Of a stretch of DNA of 44,747 nt, positions 17,965 through 26,730 are shown in pieces. The first letter of the stretch is position 1; each line of letters opens with the position of its first letter. The DNA comes from Idiomarina baltica OS145 (GTDB lineage Bacteria; Pseudomonadota; Gammaproteobacteria; Enterobacterales; Alteromonadaceae). The DNA lies in assembly GCF_000152885.1 (NCBI RefSeq), contig NZ_CH672407.1, forward strand, positions 10,212-54,958, written 5' to 3'. The notes under the pieces were generated by a model. It saw nothing but the letters and a program-made list of their open reading frames with translations, ran no database searches and had not been told where the DNA came from. The position numbers were made by a program, and so were the translations under genes.

Positions 17965-18717
17965 ATGAGCGACGCACAACAAAAAGTTAATGTAATCTGC
18001 ATCAAATGGGGTGACAAATACGGGAACGACTACGTCAATACATTGTACTCGATGGTCAGCCGTAACCTTAGCTTACCCTATCGGTTTGTATGCTTTACAG
18101 ACGAAGCAGAAGGTATTCGTGATGAGGTCGAAGTTAAGCCGATTCCAAAAATTGGGTTTGAAGACTTCGACGAGAAGAAAGCATGGGCGAAAGCGCATGG
18201 GTGGTTGAAGTTAACGTGTTTTGCGAATCCTCTCTCTGATTTAACCGGACCCACATTGTTTCTTGATTTGGACATCGTCATTGTTGGTTCGCTCGATGAC
18301 TTTTTTAAACCGGAAGGTGACTTCATGGTTATAAAAGAGTGGGACAAGTCAGATGCTACCGGTAATACCTCGGTATTCCGTTTTGAAGCGGGGGCTCACG
18401 AGGATGCGCTGGATTATTTAAAGGCCGATCCCGAGAAAGCAACGGAGTCTGTTCGCAACGAACAAGAGTACATTACACAATTTGTCGACCGCCAAAATCG
18501 TCTGAAGTATTGGCCAGAGAAGTGGTGTCGAAGCTTCAAACGTCATTGTATTCGACCGTTCCCGTTGAGCTTTTTCCAACAGCCGCGGATCCCCGAAGAT
18601 GCGCGCGTTATTATTTTCCACGGTAAGCCACATCCCGATGATGCGTTAGCGGGTCGTAGCGGTAAGTGGTATCGTAAAGTGCTACCAACCCGTTGGATAG
18701 CTGAATACTGGCAATAA
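17965..18717 (+). CDS. Putative GT-A-type glycosyltransferase, probably LPS core
   Basis: A 250-residue soluble protein beginning with a nucleotide-sugar-binding-like strand (VNVICIKWGDKYGNDYVNTL), followed by LPYRFVCFTDE. A DxD metal motif (D101, D103 in LFLDLDIVIVGSL) matches glycogenin-like / GT8-like folds. A C-terminal HGKPHP is like the metal-binding HxxGxxKP-type motif of GT8 enzymes. GGGAG lies 5 nt before the ATG. The stop is 2 nt from the WaaA-KdkA fusion, so a role in inner-core LPS or a related glycan is likely. The sugar donor and acceptor are unknown. Confidence 0.75.
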   Translation: MSDAQQKVNVICIKWGDKYGNDYVNTLYSMVSRNLSLPYRFVCFTDEAEGIRDEVEVKPIPKIGFEDFDEKKAWAKAHGWLKLTCFANPLSDLTGPTLFLDLDIVIVGSLDDFFKPEGDFMVIKEWDKSDATGNTSVFRFEAGAHEDALDYLKADPEKATESVRNEQEYITQFVDRQNRLKYWPEKWCRSFKRHCIRPFPLSFFQQPRIPEDARVIIFHGKPHPDDALAGRSGKWYRKVLPTRWIAEYWQ

Positions 18718-18719
18718 GC

Positions 18720-20714
18720 ATGTTACGTTGGCTCTACAGCGGTGTGATGACAGGTGTCGCACCGCTGGCGCTTGCTTGGTTTTATTACAGAGGCCGAAAA
18801 GATGCTGGTTATCGAGCGCATCATTGGGAGCGACTGGGTCGCTTGGAGGTTACTGACACTGAGCAAAACGGATTACTCATCCATACCGTATCGGTGGGTG
18901 AGACCATCGCTGCGCGTCAGTTGATTCAACAAGCTATTGAAGAGTTTCCGCATAGCCCCATCACGATTAGTTGCATGACGCCTACTGCACGTCGTCTCAT
19001 CGAGCAAAGTTTTGGTGATAGGGTGTCTGTGTGTTACTTGCCTATCGATCACCCTTGTGCAGTGCGGAGCTTCCTGTCGAAGCTCAGACCGCGCGCGATT
19101 TGGGTGATGGAAACTGAGCTTTGGCCTAATTTGGTGTATCACGCCGGCCAACGTCATATTCCTGTGAGTCTCCTCAACGCCCGTCTATCAAAACGTTCAG
19201 CACGCGGTTACGCCCGAGTCGGGAAACTCATGCGTGAAAGCTGGCACAGCCTAGCTTATGTTGGCGCACAGTCGCGTGCCACAGCAAAGCGTATGTTATG
19301 TTTGGGGGTAAGAGATACGAGGCTCTATATTGATGGTAACTTGAAATATGATGTTTCCGTGCCCACATCAGAAAAAGTAGCCGCAGAGGAATTACTGAAA
19401 TTGCGCGGAGAACACTTAGTTTGGCTGGCTGCAAGTACGCACCCAGGCGAGGAACAAGCGGTACTGAGCGCGCATCAAAAACTGTTAGAAACGTATCCAG
19501 CGATGCTGCTGATTTGGGCACCACGTCATCCTGAGCGGTTTGATGAAGTTGCAGCGCAACTTCAGAGTTCTGAACTCGTTTGGATGCGCCGTAGTGAGTT
19601 GAGTGATCAAGGTGTCCCATCGGACTGTAATGTGTTGCTAGCCGACTCAATTGGCGAGATGTTGAAGTGGTGCAGTATTGCTCAAGTGACTTTTGTCGGT
19701 GGAAGCTTAATTGAGCGCGGCGGACATAATCCGCTTGAAGCCGTAGCGGCAGGTTCAGCTGTCGTTAGCGGAAGAAAGATATTTAATTTTGCCGAGGTGT
19801 ATCGGCTGTTAGACGAGCAGCGGGCTGTGCATTGGGTTAAGGACTTAGATCTTGCCACACCACTGCAATATTTATTTGATAATGATTCATTGAGAAAAAC
19901 GAGCGTAAGTGCCGCTGAAAACGTGCTTAGCACGCATCAGGGCGCCAGTCGACGTATGCTTAAGCATGCGCAAAGATTTAGCGATATAGGACAGCAAATG
20001 ATAGCGACATTTACGACAAAACGTGATGTGATTAAGTTTGATAAGGACGTGTTGCCAGAATTTGAGGATAACTTTTTTTCTGCCAAATATTGGCAGCAGA
20101 AAAAGGCCATAGCAGGCAATGCGACGGGCCGTGCAACTGTTTGGTTTATTCAACAGGGGGATCACGGCATGGTGTTGAGGCACTATTACCGCGGTGGACT
20201 TGTAGGTAAGGTCAATAAAGATAAGTTTATGCGAGAGCCGGTAGAGCGAAGCCGTGCTATCGCAGAGTTTGATTTGTTGGTAAAGCTACGCAATCAAAAT
20301 TTACCTGTACCTCGGCCTATTGCTGCACGTATGCGCAAAGTGGGTGTCATGAGTTACACCGCAGATATTTTAGTTGAAGTGATTCCTGGCGCTGTGGATG
20401 TTTACCGATTGCTCCGTGAACGTCAATTGAATGTAGAGCAATGGCAGTCTTTAGGTGCTGCGATACGTCAGTTGCACGATAAGAACGTGTTCCACTCAGA
20501 CTTGAATTGCCACAATATCATGCTCGATGATAATGATAAGCCTTGGATCGTTGATTTTGATAAGTGTGGATTTAGAGAGCCCGGTGAGTGGAAAAAGGAA
20601 AACTTAGACAGGTTACTGCGCTCATTGAAGAAAGAAAAAGCTAAGTACGATACCTTTTATTGGAAAGAGAGCCGTGATTGGCCCGAGTTATTGACCGGTT
20701 ACGAAAAAGGTTAG
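18720..20714 (+). CDS. waaA-kdkA: Bifunctional Kdo transferase-Kdo kinase fusion (WaaA-KdkA)
   Basis: Residues 1 to about 430 are 3-deoxy-D-manno-octulosonic acid transferase (WaaA/KdtA), which adds Kdo to lipid IVA at the inner membrane. It has an N-terminal membrane anchor, catalytic E61 in HTVSVGE, then METELWPN, APRHPERF and GGSLIERGGHNPLEA. Residues from about 437 to 664 are Kdo kinase (KdkA), with LRHYYRGGLVGKVNKDKF, the catalytic loop HSDLNCHN (D594) and the metal Asp in DFDKCG. Each half has the full length of its stand-alone family (about 425 and 240), with almost no linker and an uninterrupted frame. Kinase-bearing species usually have a WaaA that adds a single Kdo, then phosphorylated, so the fusion joins consecutive steps. 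Confidence 0.93.
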   Translation: MLRWLYSGVMTGVAPLALAWFYYRGRKDAGYRAHHWERLGRLEVTDTEQNGLLIHTVSVGETIAARQLIQQAIEEFPHSPITISCMTPTARRLIEQSFGDRVSVCYLPIDHPCAVRSFLSKLRPRAIWVMETELWPNLVYHAGQRHIPVSLLNARLSKRSARGYARVGKLMRESWHSLAYVGAQSRATAKRMLCLGVRDTRLYIDGNLKYDVSVPTSEKVAAEELLKLRGEHLVWLAASTHPGEEQAVLSAHQKLLETYPAMLLIWAPRHPERFDEVAAQLQSSELVWMRRSELSDQGVPSDCNVLLADSIGEMLKWCSIAQVTFVGGSLIERGGHNPLEAVAAGSAVVSGRKIFNFAEVYRLLDEQRAVHWVKDLDLATPLQYLFDNDSLRKTSVSAAENVLSTHQGASRRMLKHAQRFSDIGQQMIATFTTKRDVIKFDKDVLPEFEDNFFSAKYWQQKKAIAGNATGRATVWFIQQGDHGMVLRHYYRGGLVGKVNKDKFMREPVERSRAIAEFDLLVKLRNQNLPVPRPIAARMRKVGVMSYTADILVEVIPGAVDVYRLLRERQLNVEQWQSLGAAIRQLHDKNVFHSDLNCHNIMLDDNDKPWIVDFDKCGFREPGEWKKENLDRLLRSLKKEKAKYDTFYWKESRDWPELLTGYEKG

Positions 20715-20735
20715 CACTTACTCTAAACGTCTAAT

Positions 20736-20773
20736 AAAAAGGCCTGCCAAGTTTAACTTAGCAGGCCTTTTTT
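20736..20773. terminator. Bidirectional terminator between waaA-kdkA and proA
   Basis: A perfect 12-bp stem (AAAAAGGCCTGC 20736-20747 with GCAGGCCTTTTT 20761-20772) has a 13-nt loop that can pair further. It has T6 on the plus side and T5 on the minus side, so it serves both converging transcription units. Confidence 0.92.
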
Positions 20774-20794
20774 GTACCGTCGCAACCTAAATGA

Positions 20795-22048
20795 TTAGTC
20801 GCGAATCTGTCCGTTACCTGTCACTACGAACTTCTCAGTTGTAAGCGCTTGTAAGCCCATTGGACCGTATGCATGCAGCTTACTGGTTGAGATACCAATC
20901 TCAGCGCCTAAGCCAAGCTGACCGCCGTCAGAGAAGCGTGAAGATGCATTTGCCATGGTCACTGCAGAATCAACTTCGCGAATGAAACGCTTAGCTGTCT
21001 GATCGTTTTCAGTGACGATGACTTCGGTGTGTCCGCTGCCAAAACGTTTGATGTGCTCAAGTGCACCATCAAAGTCATCAACGGTACGGACAGCGATTTC
21101 AAGCGCAAGATACTCTTGGCCGAAATCATCGACTGAAATTTCATCAGCACCGTCAAAATAGCCCACCGATTTGTTGCAAGCGTGAATGGTCACGTCTTTT
21201 TCTGCCAATGCTTTGGCTGCCATCGGTAAGAACTTATCAGCGATATCTTGATGGACTAGCAGACCTTCCAGCGCATTACATACACCTGTGCGTTGGGTCT
21301 TGCCATTAAGCAAGATGGCGAGCGCTTTATCAAGGTCGGCATCTTTATCAACATAAAGATGGCACACGCCTTTGTAATGTTGAATCACTGGGATCTTACT
21401 GGTATCGCTCACGAAATGAATGAGGCCTTCGCCGCCGCGAGGAATCACCAAATCGATGTAGTCTTTCTGCTGCAGTAGCTCGGTCATGACTTCGCGATCT
21501 GGCGTTGGTACTACAGTGATCACATCTTTTGGTAAACCGCTTTGCTCTAAAGCCTCATGCAGTGCATCAGCGATAGCTTTACTACTTTCGATTGCTTCGC
21601 GACCACAACGCAAGATGACTGCATTACCAGATTTAAAGCACAGTGCTCCCGCATCCGCTGTGACATTCGGGCGTGCTTCATAAATCATGCAAATGACACC
21701 CAGCGGAATACGCATTTTTTCGATTTTTAATCCGTTAGGGCGTTCTTCTAACAGGTAGCTGTCACCCACTGGATCTTTTAGGTCGATAATTTCTTCGATA
21801 GCCGTCGCCATGCCTTCAACACGTTCTTCAGTTAAATGAAGACGATCCATCATTGCATCGCTCAGACCTTTTTCTTTGCCTGTTTTCATGTCCGTTTCGT
21901 TCACTTTAAGAATTTCATCTTTATGTGCACGAATCGCATTCGCCATCTTCTGTAGTACGGCGTTTTTCTCTTGTTCTGACAGTGTTGCCACCGCGTGTGC
22001 CGCATCGGCCGCACGTTTGGCAATCTGTTGTGCTAAATCTTGACTCAT
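20795..22048 (-). CDS. proA: Gamma-glutamyl phosphate reductase ProA
   Basis: NADPH-dependent reduction of gamma-glutamyl phosphate to glutamate semialdehyde, the second step of proline synthesis. The catalytic cysteine lies in QRTGVCNALEGLLV. FDGALEHIKRFGSGHTE, and SSRFSDGGQLGLGAEIGIST near the C-terminus, are diagnostic. At 417 residues it is full length. Its ATG overlaps the proB stop (ATGA), giving the usual coupled proBA operon, closed by the terminator at 20736-20773. Confidence 0.97.
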   Translation of the reverse strand: MSQDLAQQIAKRAADAAHAVATLSEQEKNAVLQKMANAIRAHKDEILKVNETDMKTGKEKGLSDAMMDRLHLTEERVEGMATAIEEIIDLKDPVGDSYLLEERPNGLKIEKMRIPLGVICMIYEARPNVTADAGALCFKSGNAVILRCGREAIESSKAIADALHEALEQSGLPKDVITVVPTPDREVMTELLQQKDYIDLVIPRGGEGLIHFVSDTSKIPVIQHYKGVCHLYVDKDADLDKALAILLNGKTQRTGVCNALEGLLVHQDIADKFLPMAAKALAEKDVTIHACNKSVGYFDGADEISVDDFGQEYLALEIAVRTVDDFDGALEHIKRFGSGHTEVIVTENDQTAKRFIREVDSAVTMANASSRFSDGGQLGLGAEIGISTSKLHAYGPMGLQALTTEKFVVTGNGQIRD

Positions 22049-23160
22049 GAGTCCTCCAAAATCATCAAATCGTCACGGTGAATCACTTCTGTAATTGGGC
22101 TGTAACCAAATTGTTCAGCAATATCTTCCGTCTGCTGACCTTTGATGTGTAATAGTTCGTGAGAACTGTATTGGCAAATACCCTTAGCGATTGCGTCTGT
22201 ATCATTTGCGCTGCGGACGAGTACCGCATCGCCTCGGTCAAAGTCGCCTTGAACATCGACAATACCGGAACTTAACAGTGACGCACCGTTCTCTAATAAA
22301 GCTTTTTCTGCACCTTCATCGATTAAAATCTCGCCTTGCGCGACGAGCGTGTGACGTAACCAGTGCTTCTTGTTACTAATGGGGTCTGATTGACGTCTAA
22401 ATAAAGTGCCAGGAATCTCGCCTTGCAACAGCGATTCAAAAGTCTCGCCTTTGCGGCCGTTCACAATATAGGTATCAATACCGTGTGAAGTCGCTTTTTC
22501 TGCAGCCTCGACTTTTGTTCTCATGCCGCCTGTGCCAACCGCACTGACAGAGCCGCCTGCTAGCGAGAAAATACTTTCATCGATTTGCTCAACCACAGGA
22601 ATTTTCTTGGCGTCTGGGTTCACATTCGGATCGGCGTCATAAAGTCCATCGATGTCTGAGCAAATAAATAATGCATCTGCGTCAACGAGCGTTGCGACCA
22701 TCGCCGCCAAGTTATCGTTGTCGCCCACTTTCATTTCATCAGTGGCAAGTGCATCATTTTCATTCACAACAGGTAAAATGTTGTGTTCTAACAATCTATT
22801 CAGTGTGTTTTTGATACTTACGTAACGTGCACGGTCACGTAAATCACTGTGCGTCATCAAGAGTTGGGCGCATGGAAAGTCAAAAAAGCGCGACCAATAC
22901 GCCATCATTTCGTTCTGTCCTACAGCTGACATGGCTTTACGAACGGTGACGGGTAACTTTTGATGCTCAAATGGAATATGCTTTCTTCCAGCGGCAACAC
23001 TGCCTGAAGAAACGAGTACGACCTCTTGGCCGCGTTCTCTACACTCGTTGATGAAACGAGCGATTGGCAGTAGGTACTTGGTACTCACTCCGGTTTCATC
23101 TGGCGCAATGAGCGCACTGCCTACCTTTAGGACGGCTCTTCGCCAGGATGGCGCTTTCAT
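22045..23160 (-). CDS. proB: Glutamate 5-kinase ProB
   Basis: ATP-dependent phosphorylation of glutamate and the feedback-controlled first step of proline synthesis. The amino-acid-kinase domain spans residues 1 to about 260 (VLKVGSALI, VSSGSVAAGR, VNENDALAT, GDNDNLAA, VGTGGMRTKVEAA). A PUA domain fills about 275-371, as in the long E. coli-type form. GGGAG lies 5 nt before ATG 23160. The 147-nt upstream gap has an AT-rich stretch and a perfect palindrome AGCTTTAAAGCT. A TTGACA is present on the minus strand, but without a convincing -10 at normal spacing. Confidence 0.97.
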   Translation of the reverse strand: MKAPSWRRAVLKVGSALIAPDETGVSTKYLLPIARFINECRERGQEVVLVSSGSVAAGRKHIPFEHQKLPVTVRKAMSAVGQNEMMAYWSRFFDFPCAQLLMTHSDLRDRARYVSIKNTLNRLLEHNILPVVNENDALATDEMKVGDNDNLAAMVATLVDADALFICSDIDGLYDADPNVNPDAKKIPVVEQIDESIFSLAGGSVSAVGTGGMRTKVEAAEKATSHGIDTYIVNGRKGETFESLLQGEIPGTLFRRQSDPISNKKHWLRHTLVAQGEILIDEGAEKALLENGASLLSSGIVDVQGDFDRGDAVLVRSANDTDAIAKGICQYSSHELLHIKGQQTEDIAEQFGYSPITEVIHRDDLMILEDS

Positions 23161-23307
23161 ATAGACTCCCTTTTCATGAATTCGTTAGTAGTCTAACAGA
23201 TTGGCTTTTTTTTCTCTACTCACAGAGCTTTAAAGCTTCATAAGCCAAAGCTATTGTCAATATATTAGTCAAAAATAAATCACTGTGTTAGTGAATTTGT
23301 GCATCCA

Positions 23308-23580
23308 TTAATCACTTGGCGGGGTGTAACCCTCAACCGTGACATCCTTTCTTTCGAATAGGAATTCTTTCATACGTTCTTCAAGGAATTTTCGATCGTC
23401 TTCCGCCATCATATTTAAACGATTTTCGTTAATTAGCATAGTTTGCTTCTTCTGCCACTCGGCCCAAGCTTCTTTGGAAATGTGATTAAATATACGTTCA
23501 CCTAGCTCACCAGGATAGAGCTGAAAATCGAGTCCCTCAGCTTCCTTTTGTAAAAATTCGCAATAAACGGTTCTGCTCAT
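23308..23580 (-). CDS. yggX: Fe(2+)-trafficking / oxidative damage protection protein YggX
   Basis: A small 90-residue protein with the family N-terminus [19 protein letters not shown], then [21 protein letters not shown] and a C-terminal helical stretch ending in EGYTPP. The family is linked to protection of Fe-S enzymes from oxidation and to iron transfer. It overlaps mutY by 4 nt (ATGA), the conserved mutY-yggX order of gammaproteobacteria. This arrangement may help protect the Fe-S cluster of MutY. Confidence 0.96.
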   Translation of the reverse strand: MSRTVYCEFLQKEAEGLDFQLYPGELGERIFNHISKEAWAEWQKKQTMLINENRLNMMAEDDRKFLEERMKEFLFERKDVTVEGYTPPSD

Positions 23581-24614
23581 TTTAGTACCTTTAGTTTTTT
23601 AAATAGTTTTACTGTAACTGCCGAATACCCCAGTTCAATATCCTCGTGGAGTGGCACCCAGCGTTGCTTTCTTTCATTAATGGCATCTGTAGCGTGACTG
23701 TCAACTACGATCGGATAACAATGCAGGGTGAAATGACTAAAAACGTGCTTAAATGGTGATAATTCGATCAATTGTTCGGGATGAGCTGGCGCTGAGTTCA
23801 AGAGTGCTGATTTACTCTCGTACTCTGGAAAGCTCCAAAGTCCGCCCCAAATTCCTGTTGCTGGTCGCTGCTCTAGCAAAATGGATAATGTTTGGATATC
23901 CCGTTGAATGAGCAGATAAACGGTGCGAGTCGGGTTTTCCTTTTTAGGCTTAGGCGCTGGGATAGTCGCGACCGTGTCTTCTTGATACGCGAGACAATCG
24001 CTCCTAAGAGGGCAAGCCTGACAATCCGGCTTGCTTCGCGTGCAGACCAGAGCGCCCAAATCCATCATTGCCTGATTATAATCATCATGTCGGTGAGCGG
24101 GTGTGAGCGCTTCAGAGTGTTGCCATAACGATCGTTGTACCGCTGTTTTACCGGGCCATTCTGACTCACCGAAATAGCGAGCTAGCACACGTTTTACATT
24201 GCCGTCGAGAATAGCTGCAGGCTTGCCAAAACCTAGCGATAATATTGCGCCTGCTGTAGAACGACCGATGCCGGGTAGCGTCTCGAGTTCAGCCTGAGAG
24301 TCGGGTAACTGGCCGTCATATCGCTCGACAGCGAGCTGTGCGGCTTTATGGAGGTTGCGAGCGCGTGCATAGTAGCCTAATCCCGTCCATAAACTGAGCA
24401 CGGTATCTTGTTCGGCTTCGGCTAAGTCGGGAAGTGATGGAAAGCGCTCTACGAATCGCTTAAAATAGGGGATAACGGTATTGACTTGGGTTTGCTGTAG
24501 CATAATTTCTGACAACCACACCCGATAAGGCGTTTTATTAAGTTGCCATGGAAGCGTCTTGCGCCCGAACTTATCAAACCAACTTAATACATGGCTTGAA
24601 AACTGCTCATTCAT
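23577..24614 (-). CDS. mutY: A/G-specific adenine glycosylase MutY
   Basis: Removes A opposite 8-oxoG. The catalytic residues are E36 ([11 protein letters not shown]) and D137 (ILDGNVKRV), in a helix-hairpin-helix fold with [13 protein letters not shown]. The 4Fe-4S ligands follow the C-X6-C-X2-C-X5-C pattern in CTRSKPDC...C...C. The C-terminal third is the Nudix-like 8-oxoG recognition domain (WGGLWSFPE). At 345 residues it matches the E. coli enzyme. It is divergent from ompA and trmB. Confidence 0.97.
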   Translation of the reverse strand: MNEQFSSHVLSWFDKFGRKTLPWQLNKTPYRVWLSEIMLQQTQVNTVIPYFKRFVERFPSLPDLAEAEQDTVLSLWTGLGYYARARNLHKAAQLAVERYDGQLPDSQAELETLPGIGRSTAGAILSLGFGKPAAILDGNVKRVLARYFGESEWPGKTAVQRSLWQHSEALTPAHRHDDYNQAMMDLGALVCTRSKPDCQACPLRSDCLAYQEDTVATIPAPKPKKENPTRTVYLLIQRDIQTLSILLEQRPATGIWGGLWSFPEYESKSALLNSAPAHPEQLIELSPFKHVFSHFTLHCYPIVVDSHATDAINERKQRWVPLHEDIELGYSAVTVKLFKKLKVLK

Positions 24615-24695
24615 TAAGGCCTCTGACTTTTATCAAGTTACGTTAGTTCTATTTAGTTTATTGTCTAAAGCTGTGTAAATAAACCGCAAACCTAT

Positions 24696-24723
24696 CTGAC
24701 AAATAAAAAAATAGCACTATAAT
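24696..24723 (+). promoter_or_regulatory. Candidate ompA promoter and leader
   Basis: CTGACA (24696-24701) and a perfect TATAAT (24718-24723) are separated by 16 nt, fitting a strongly expressed porin gene. The inferred 5' UTR is about 90 nt. It contains an inverted repeat CTCAC-A-GTGAG flanked by complementary CGTAC/GTACG (24769-24790), which could form a stabilising stem just before the ribosome site AAGGAG (24811-24816). Confidence 0.6.
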
Positions 24724-24822
24724 TTTAATAATTATGAATGATCATTATGATCTACATATTTAATTTGTCGTACTCACAGTGAGACGTACGAATTTACAGA
24801 TTGCATGAATAAGGAGATTGCA

Positions 24823-25911
24823 ATGAAAAAACTAAACGCGATTGTTCTAGCCCTTTTAAGCGCCGGTGTGTCTGGGACTGCACTTGCACAACAATCTCAA
24901 GTAGAAAAAAACGATATTTATGTGGGAGCGCGTTTGGGAGTTTTTGCGCCTGACTCGGAGCGTGTCGCTGCGCAAAACAATGTTGGTGTGCCGGTAGATA
25001 ATGGTTTGAGCACTTGGACCGGCGGTCTTGAGCTAGGTGTGATGTTAACCGAAGCTTGGGAAGCACGCGTTTATTATGACTATATGGAAGCAGATTTAGA
25101 CCCGAGCGGCACTGCTTACGGTAAAAGTTACGGTACTGATGTGCTGTATCATTTTAATGATATGGTCTACGGTGGTTTAGGCCTAACGAGTACTGATATC
25201 GGAGATATCGCGGACAAATCGGTTCGGTTGACGGTGGGTCACCGTTCTTTCATCAATAACAATTTAGCTTGGCGCGTAGAAGGTGGTGTTCAGCAAGGGT
25301 TTGATGAAGATTACACCGAAGGTTTTGCGAACGTTGGTCTTCAGTATTTCTTCGGCGGACGCAATGCTGTAACAGAGGCGAAACCTCGTCCAGCGGCTGC
25401 GCAGCCAACTGAAACGACACCTGCACCGCAGCAGACGATGGATAGTGACAACGACGGTGTGATAGACAGCCGCGATAAGTGCGCTGATACGCCTCGTCGT
25501 TACTCAGTGGATGCAGACGGTTGCACCATGTATGAAAATGAAACTGTACGCGAACAGCTGCTCGTTGAATTTGATTTTGATTCCTCGCAAGTTCGCAAAG
25601 ATGCGATGGAACCTATTGCGGAAATGGCGGAATTTATGAACGAGCATCCGCAGTTAGATCTGACAATACATGGACATACCGACAAAATCGGTGATGCAGA
25701 GTACAACCAGTGGTTGTCGCAGCGCCGTGCAGAGTCAGTCAAAAATGTACTGGTTGAAAGCTACGGCATTTCAGCAAGCCGCATTAACACAGTCGGTCAT
25801 GGCGAGAGTCAGCCTAAAGTTAAAGGTGACAGCCCTGCAGATCGTCAAGAAAATCGTCGCATTGAAGCTGAACTGAAAGTCATGACACGTGTACCTGTCA
25901 TTGAGAAGTAA
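24823..25911 (+). CDS. OmpA/OprF-like outer-membrane protein
   Basis: Outer-membrane protein with an N-terminal 8-stranded barrel and a C-terminal peptidoglycan-binding domain. The signal peptide is MKKLNAIVLALLSAGVSGTALA. The barrel spans about 27-190 of the precursor. A proline-rich linker follows, then a thrombospondin type-3-like calcium motif (DSDNDGVIDSRDKC) as in OprF. The OmpA_C domain ends in NQWLSQRRAESVKNVL and GHGESQP. The start is ATG 24823 rather than an in-frame ATG 18 nt earlier, because AAGGAG lies between the two, 6 nt before the second. It is followed by a strong terminator and is probably monocistronic. Confidence 0.93.
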   Translation: MKKLNAIVLALLSAGVSGTALAQQSQVEKNDIYVGARLGVFAPDSERVAAQNNVGVPVDNGLSTWTGGLELGVMLTEAWEARVYYDYMEADLDPSGTAYGKSYGTDVLYHFNDMVYGGLGLTSTDIGDIADKSVRLTVGHRSFINNNLAWRVEGGVQQGFDEDYTEGFANVGLQYFFGGRNAVTEAKPRPAAAQPTETTPAPQQTMDSDNDGVIDSRDKCADTPRRYSVDADGCTMYENETVREQLLVEFDFDSSQVRKDAMEPIAEMAEFMNEHPQLDLTIHGHTDKIGDAEYNQWLSQRRAESVKNVLVESYGISASRINTVGHGESQPKVKGDSPADRQENRRIEAELKVMTRVPVIEK

Positions 25912-25946
25912 ATTGCGTTAAGTACCTTGAATAGGTGATAATAGAG

Positions 25947-25977
25947 AGCAGGCTCATGAAAATGAGCCTGCTTTTTT
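25947..25977 (+). terminator. ompA terminator
   Basis: A perfect 11-bp stem (AGCAGGCTCAT 25947-25957 with ATGAGCCTGCT 25962-25972), a GAAA loop and T5-6 after the stem. It is a strong rho-independent terminator 36 nt after the ompA stop. Confidence 0.95.
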
Positions 25978-26010
25978 ATTATGGTGACAGCAACAGTTGA
26001 GTGTAAATAA

Positions 26011-26730
26011 ATGAGTCAGTTTAAAAGCGCTGAAGAAGCCGCAGCGGCTGGGAAATATGTACGTCGAGTTCGCAGTTTTGTAAAGCGTGAGGGGCGATTA
26101 ACTAAAGGCCAAGCGGCCGCAATTGAACGTCAATGGCCACAACTTGGTCTTGCGCTAGAGCAAGGTCTGCTCAACTTTGAAACAGTGTTCAATAACAGCA
26201 ACCCAGTCACTCTAGAAATAGGCTTTGGTATGGGGCACTCGTTGGTTGAAATGGCAAAGAATGCACCTGAGCAAAACTTCATCGGTATCGAAGTCCATGA
26301 ACCCGGCGTCGGTGCCTGCTTGATGGCTGCAGAGGATGCTGGTGTTACTAATTTACGCTTATTCAATGACGATGCAGTTGAAGTACTTGAGCAGTGTATT
26401 GCTGACGAGAGCTTACAGCAGGTGCAAATTTTCTTTCCTGATCCATGGCATAAGAAGCGTCATCATAAACGCCGACTAATTCAACCGGAGTTTGTTGCTC
26501 ACCTGTGTAAAAAGCTCAAACCCAACGGTGTGATTCACTTGGCGACCGACTGGGAAAACTACGCCGAACATATGCTTGAGGTGTTGTCCGGCGAGCCACG
26601 TTTGAGCAACCTATCGACCGCGGGTGACTTTATTCCGCGCCCAGAAGAGCGTCCTAAAACCAAGTTTGAACAACGTGGTGAAACTAAAGGCCACGGTGTC
26701 TGGGACCTTAAGTTTCAGAAAGCAAAGTAG
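26011..26730 (+). CDS. trmB: tRNA (guanine-N7-)-methyltransferase TrmB
   Basis: SAM-dependent methylation of G46 in tRNA variable loops. The SAM-binding strand is [16 protein letters not shown], followed by [16 protein letters not shown]. The family signature [17 protein letters not shown] is complete. At 239 residues it has the E. coli size. The N-terminus [19 protein letters not shown] is also conserved. Its last 23 nt overlap the 3' end of hemW on the other strand, with no terminator hairpin between them. Confidence 0.97.
   Translation: MSQFKSAEEAAAAGKYVRRVRSFVKREGRLTKGQAAAIERQWPQLGLALEQGLLNFETVFNNSNPVTLEIGFGMGHSLVEMAKNAPEQNFIGIEVHEPGVGACLMAAEDAGVTNLRLFNDDAVEVLEQCIADESLQQVQIFFPDPWHKKRHHKRRLIQPEFVAHLCKKLKPNGVIHLATDWENYAEHMLEVLSGEPRLSNLSTAGDFIPRPEERPKTKFEQRGETKGHGVWDLKFQKAK

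Noticed and set aside
19228-19650. 140-residue minus-strand frame within waaA-kdkA
   Set aside because: It lies wholly opposite a conserved part of WaaA and has no family features; a shadow of codon bias.
20010-20060. Possible frameshift or two separate genes at the WaaA/KdkA junction
   Set aside because: The frame is continuous, no ribosome site plus ATG stands before the kinase half, and the domains meet without gap or duplicated sequence, so a true fusion is the simpler reading.
23161-23307. TTGACA on the minus strand before proB as a promoter
   Set aside because: No acceptable -10 lies at 15-19 nt; the nearest AT-rich hexamer is at about 20 nt, so I did not call it.
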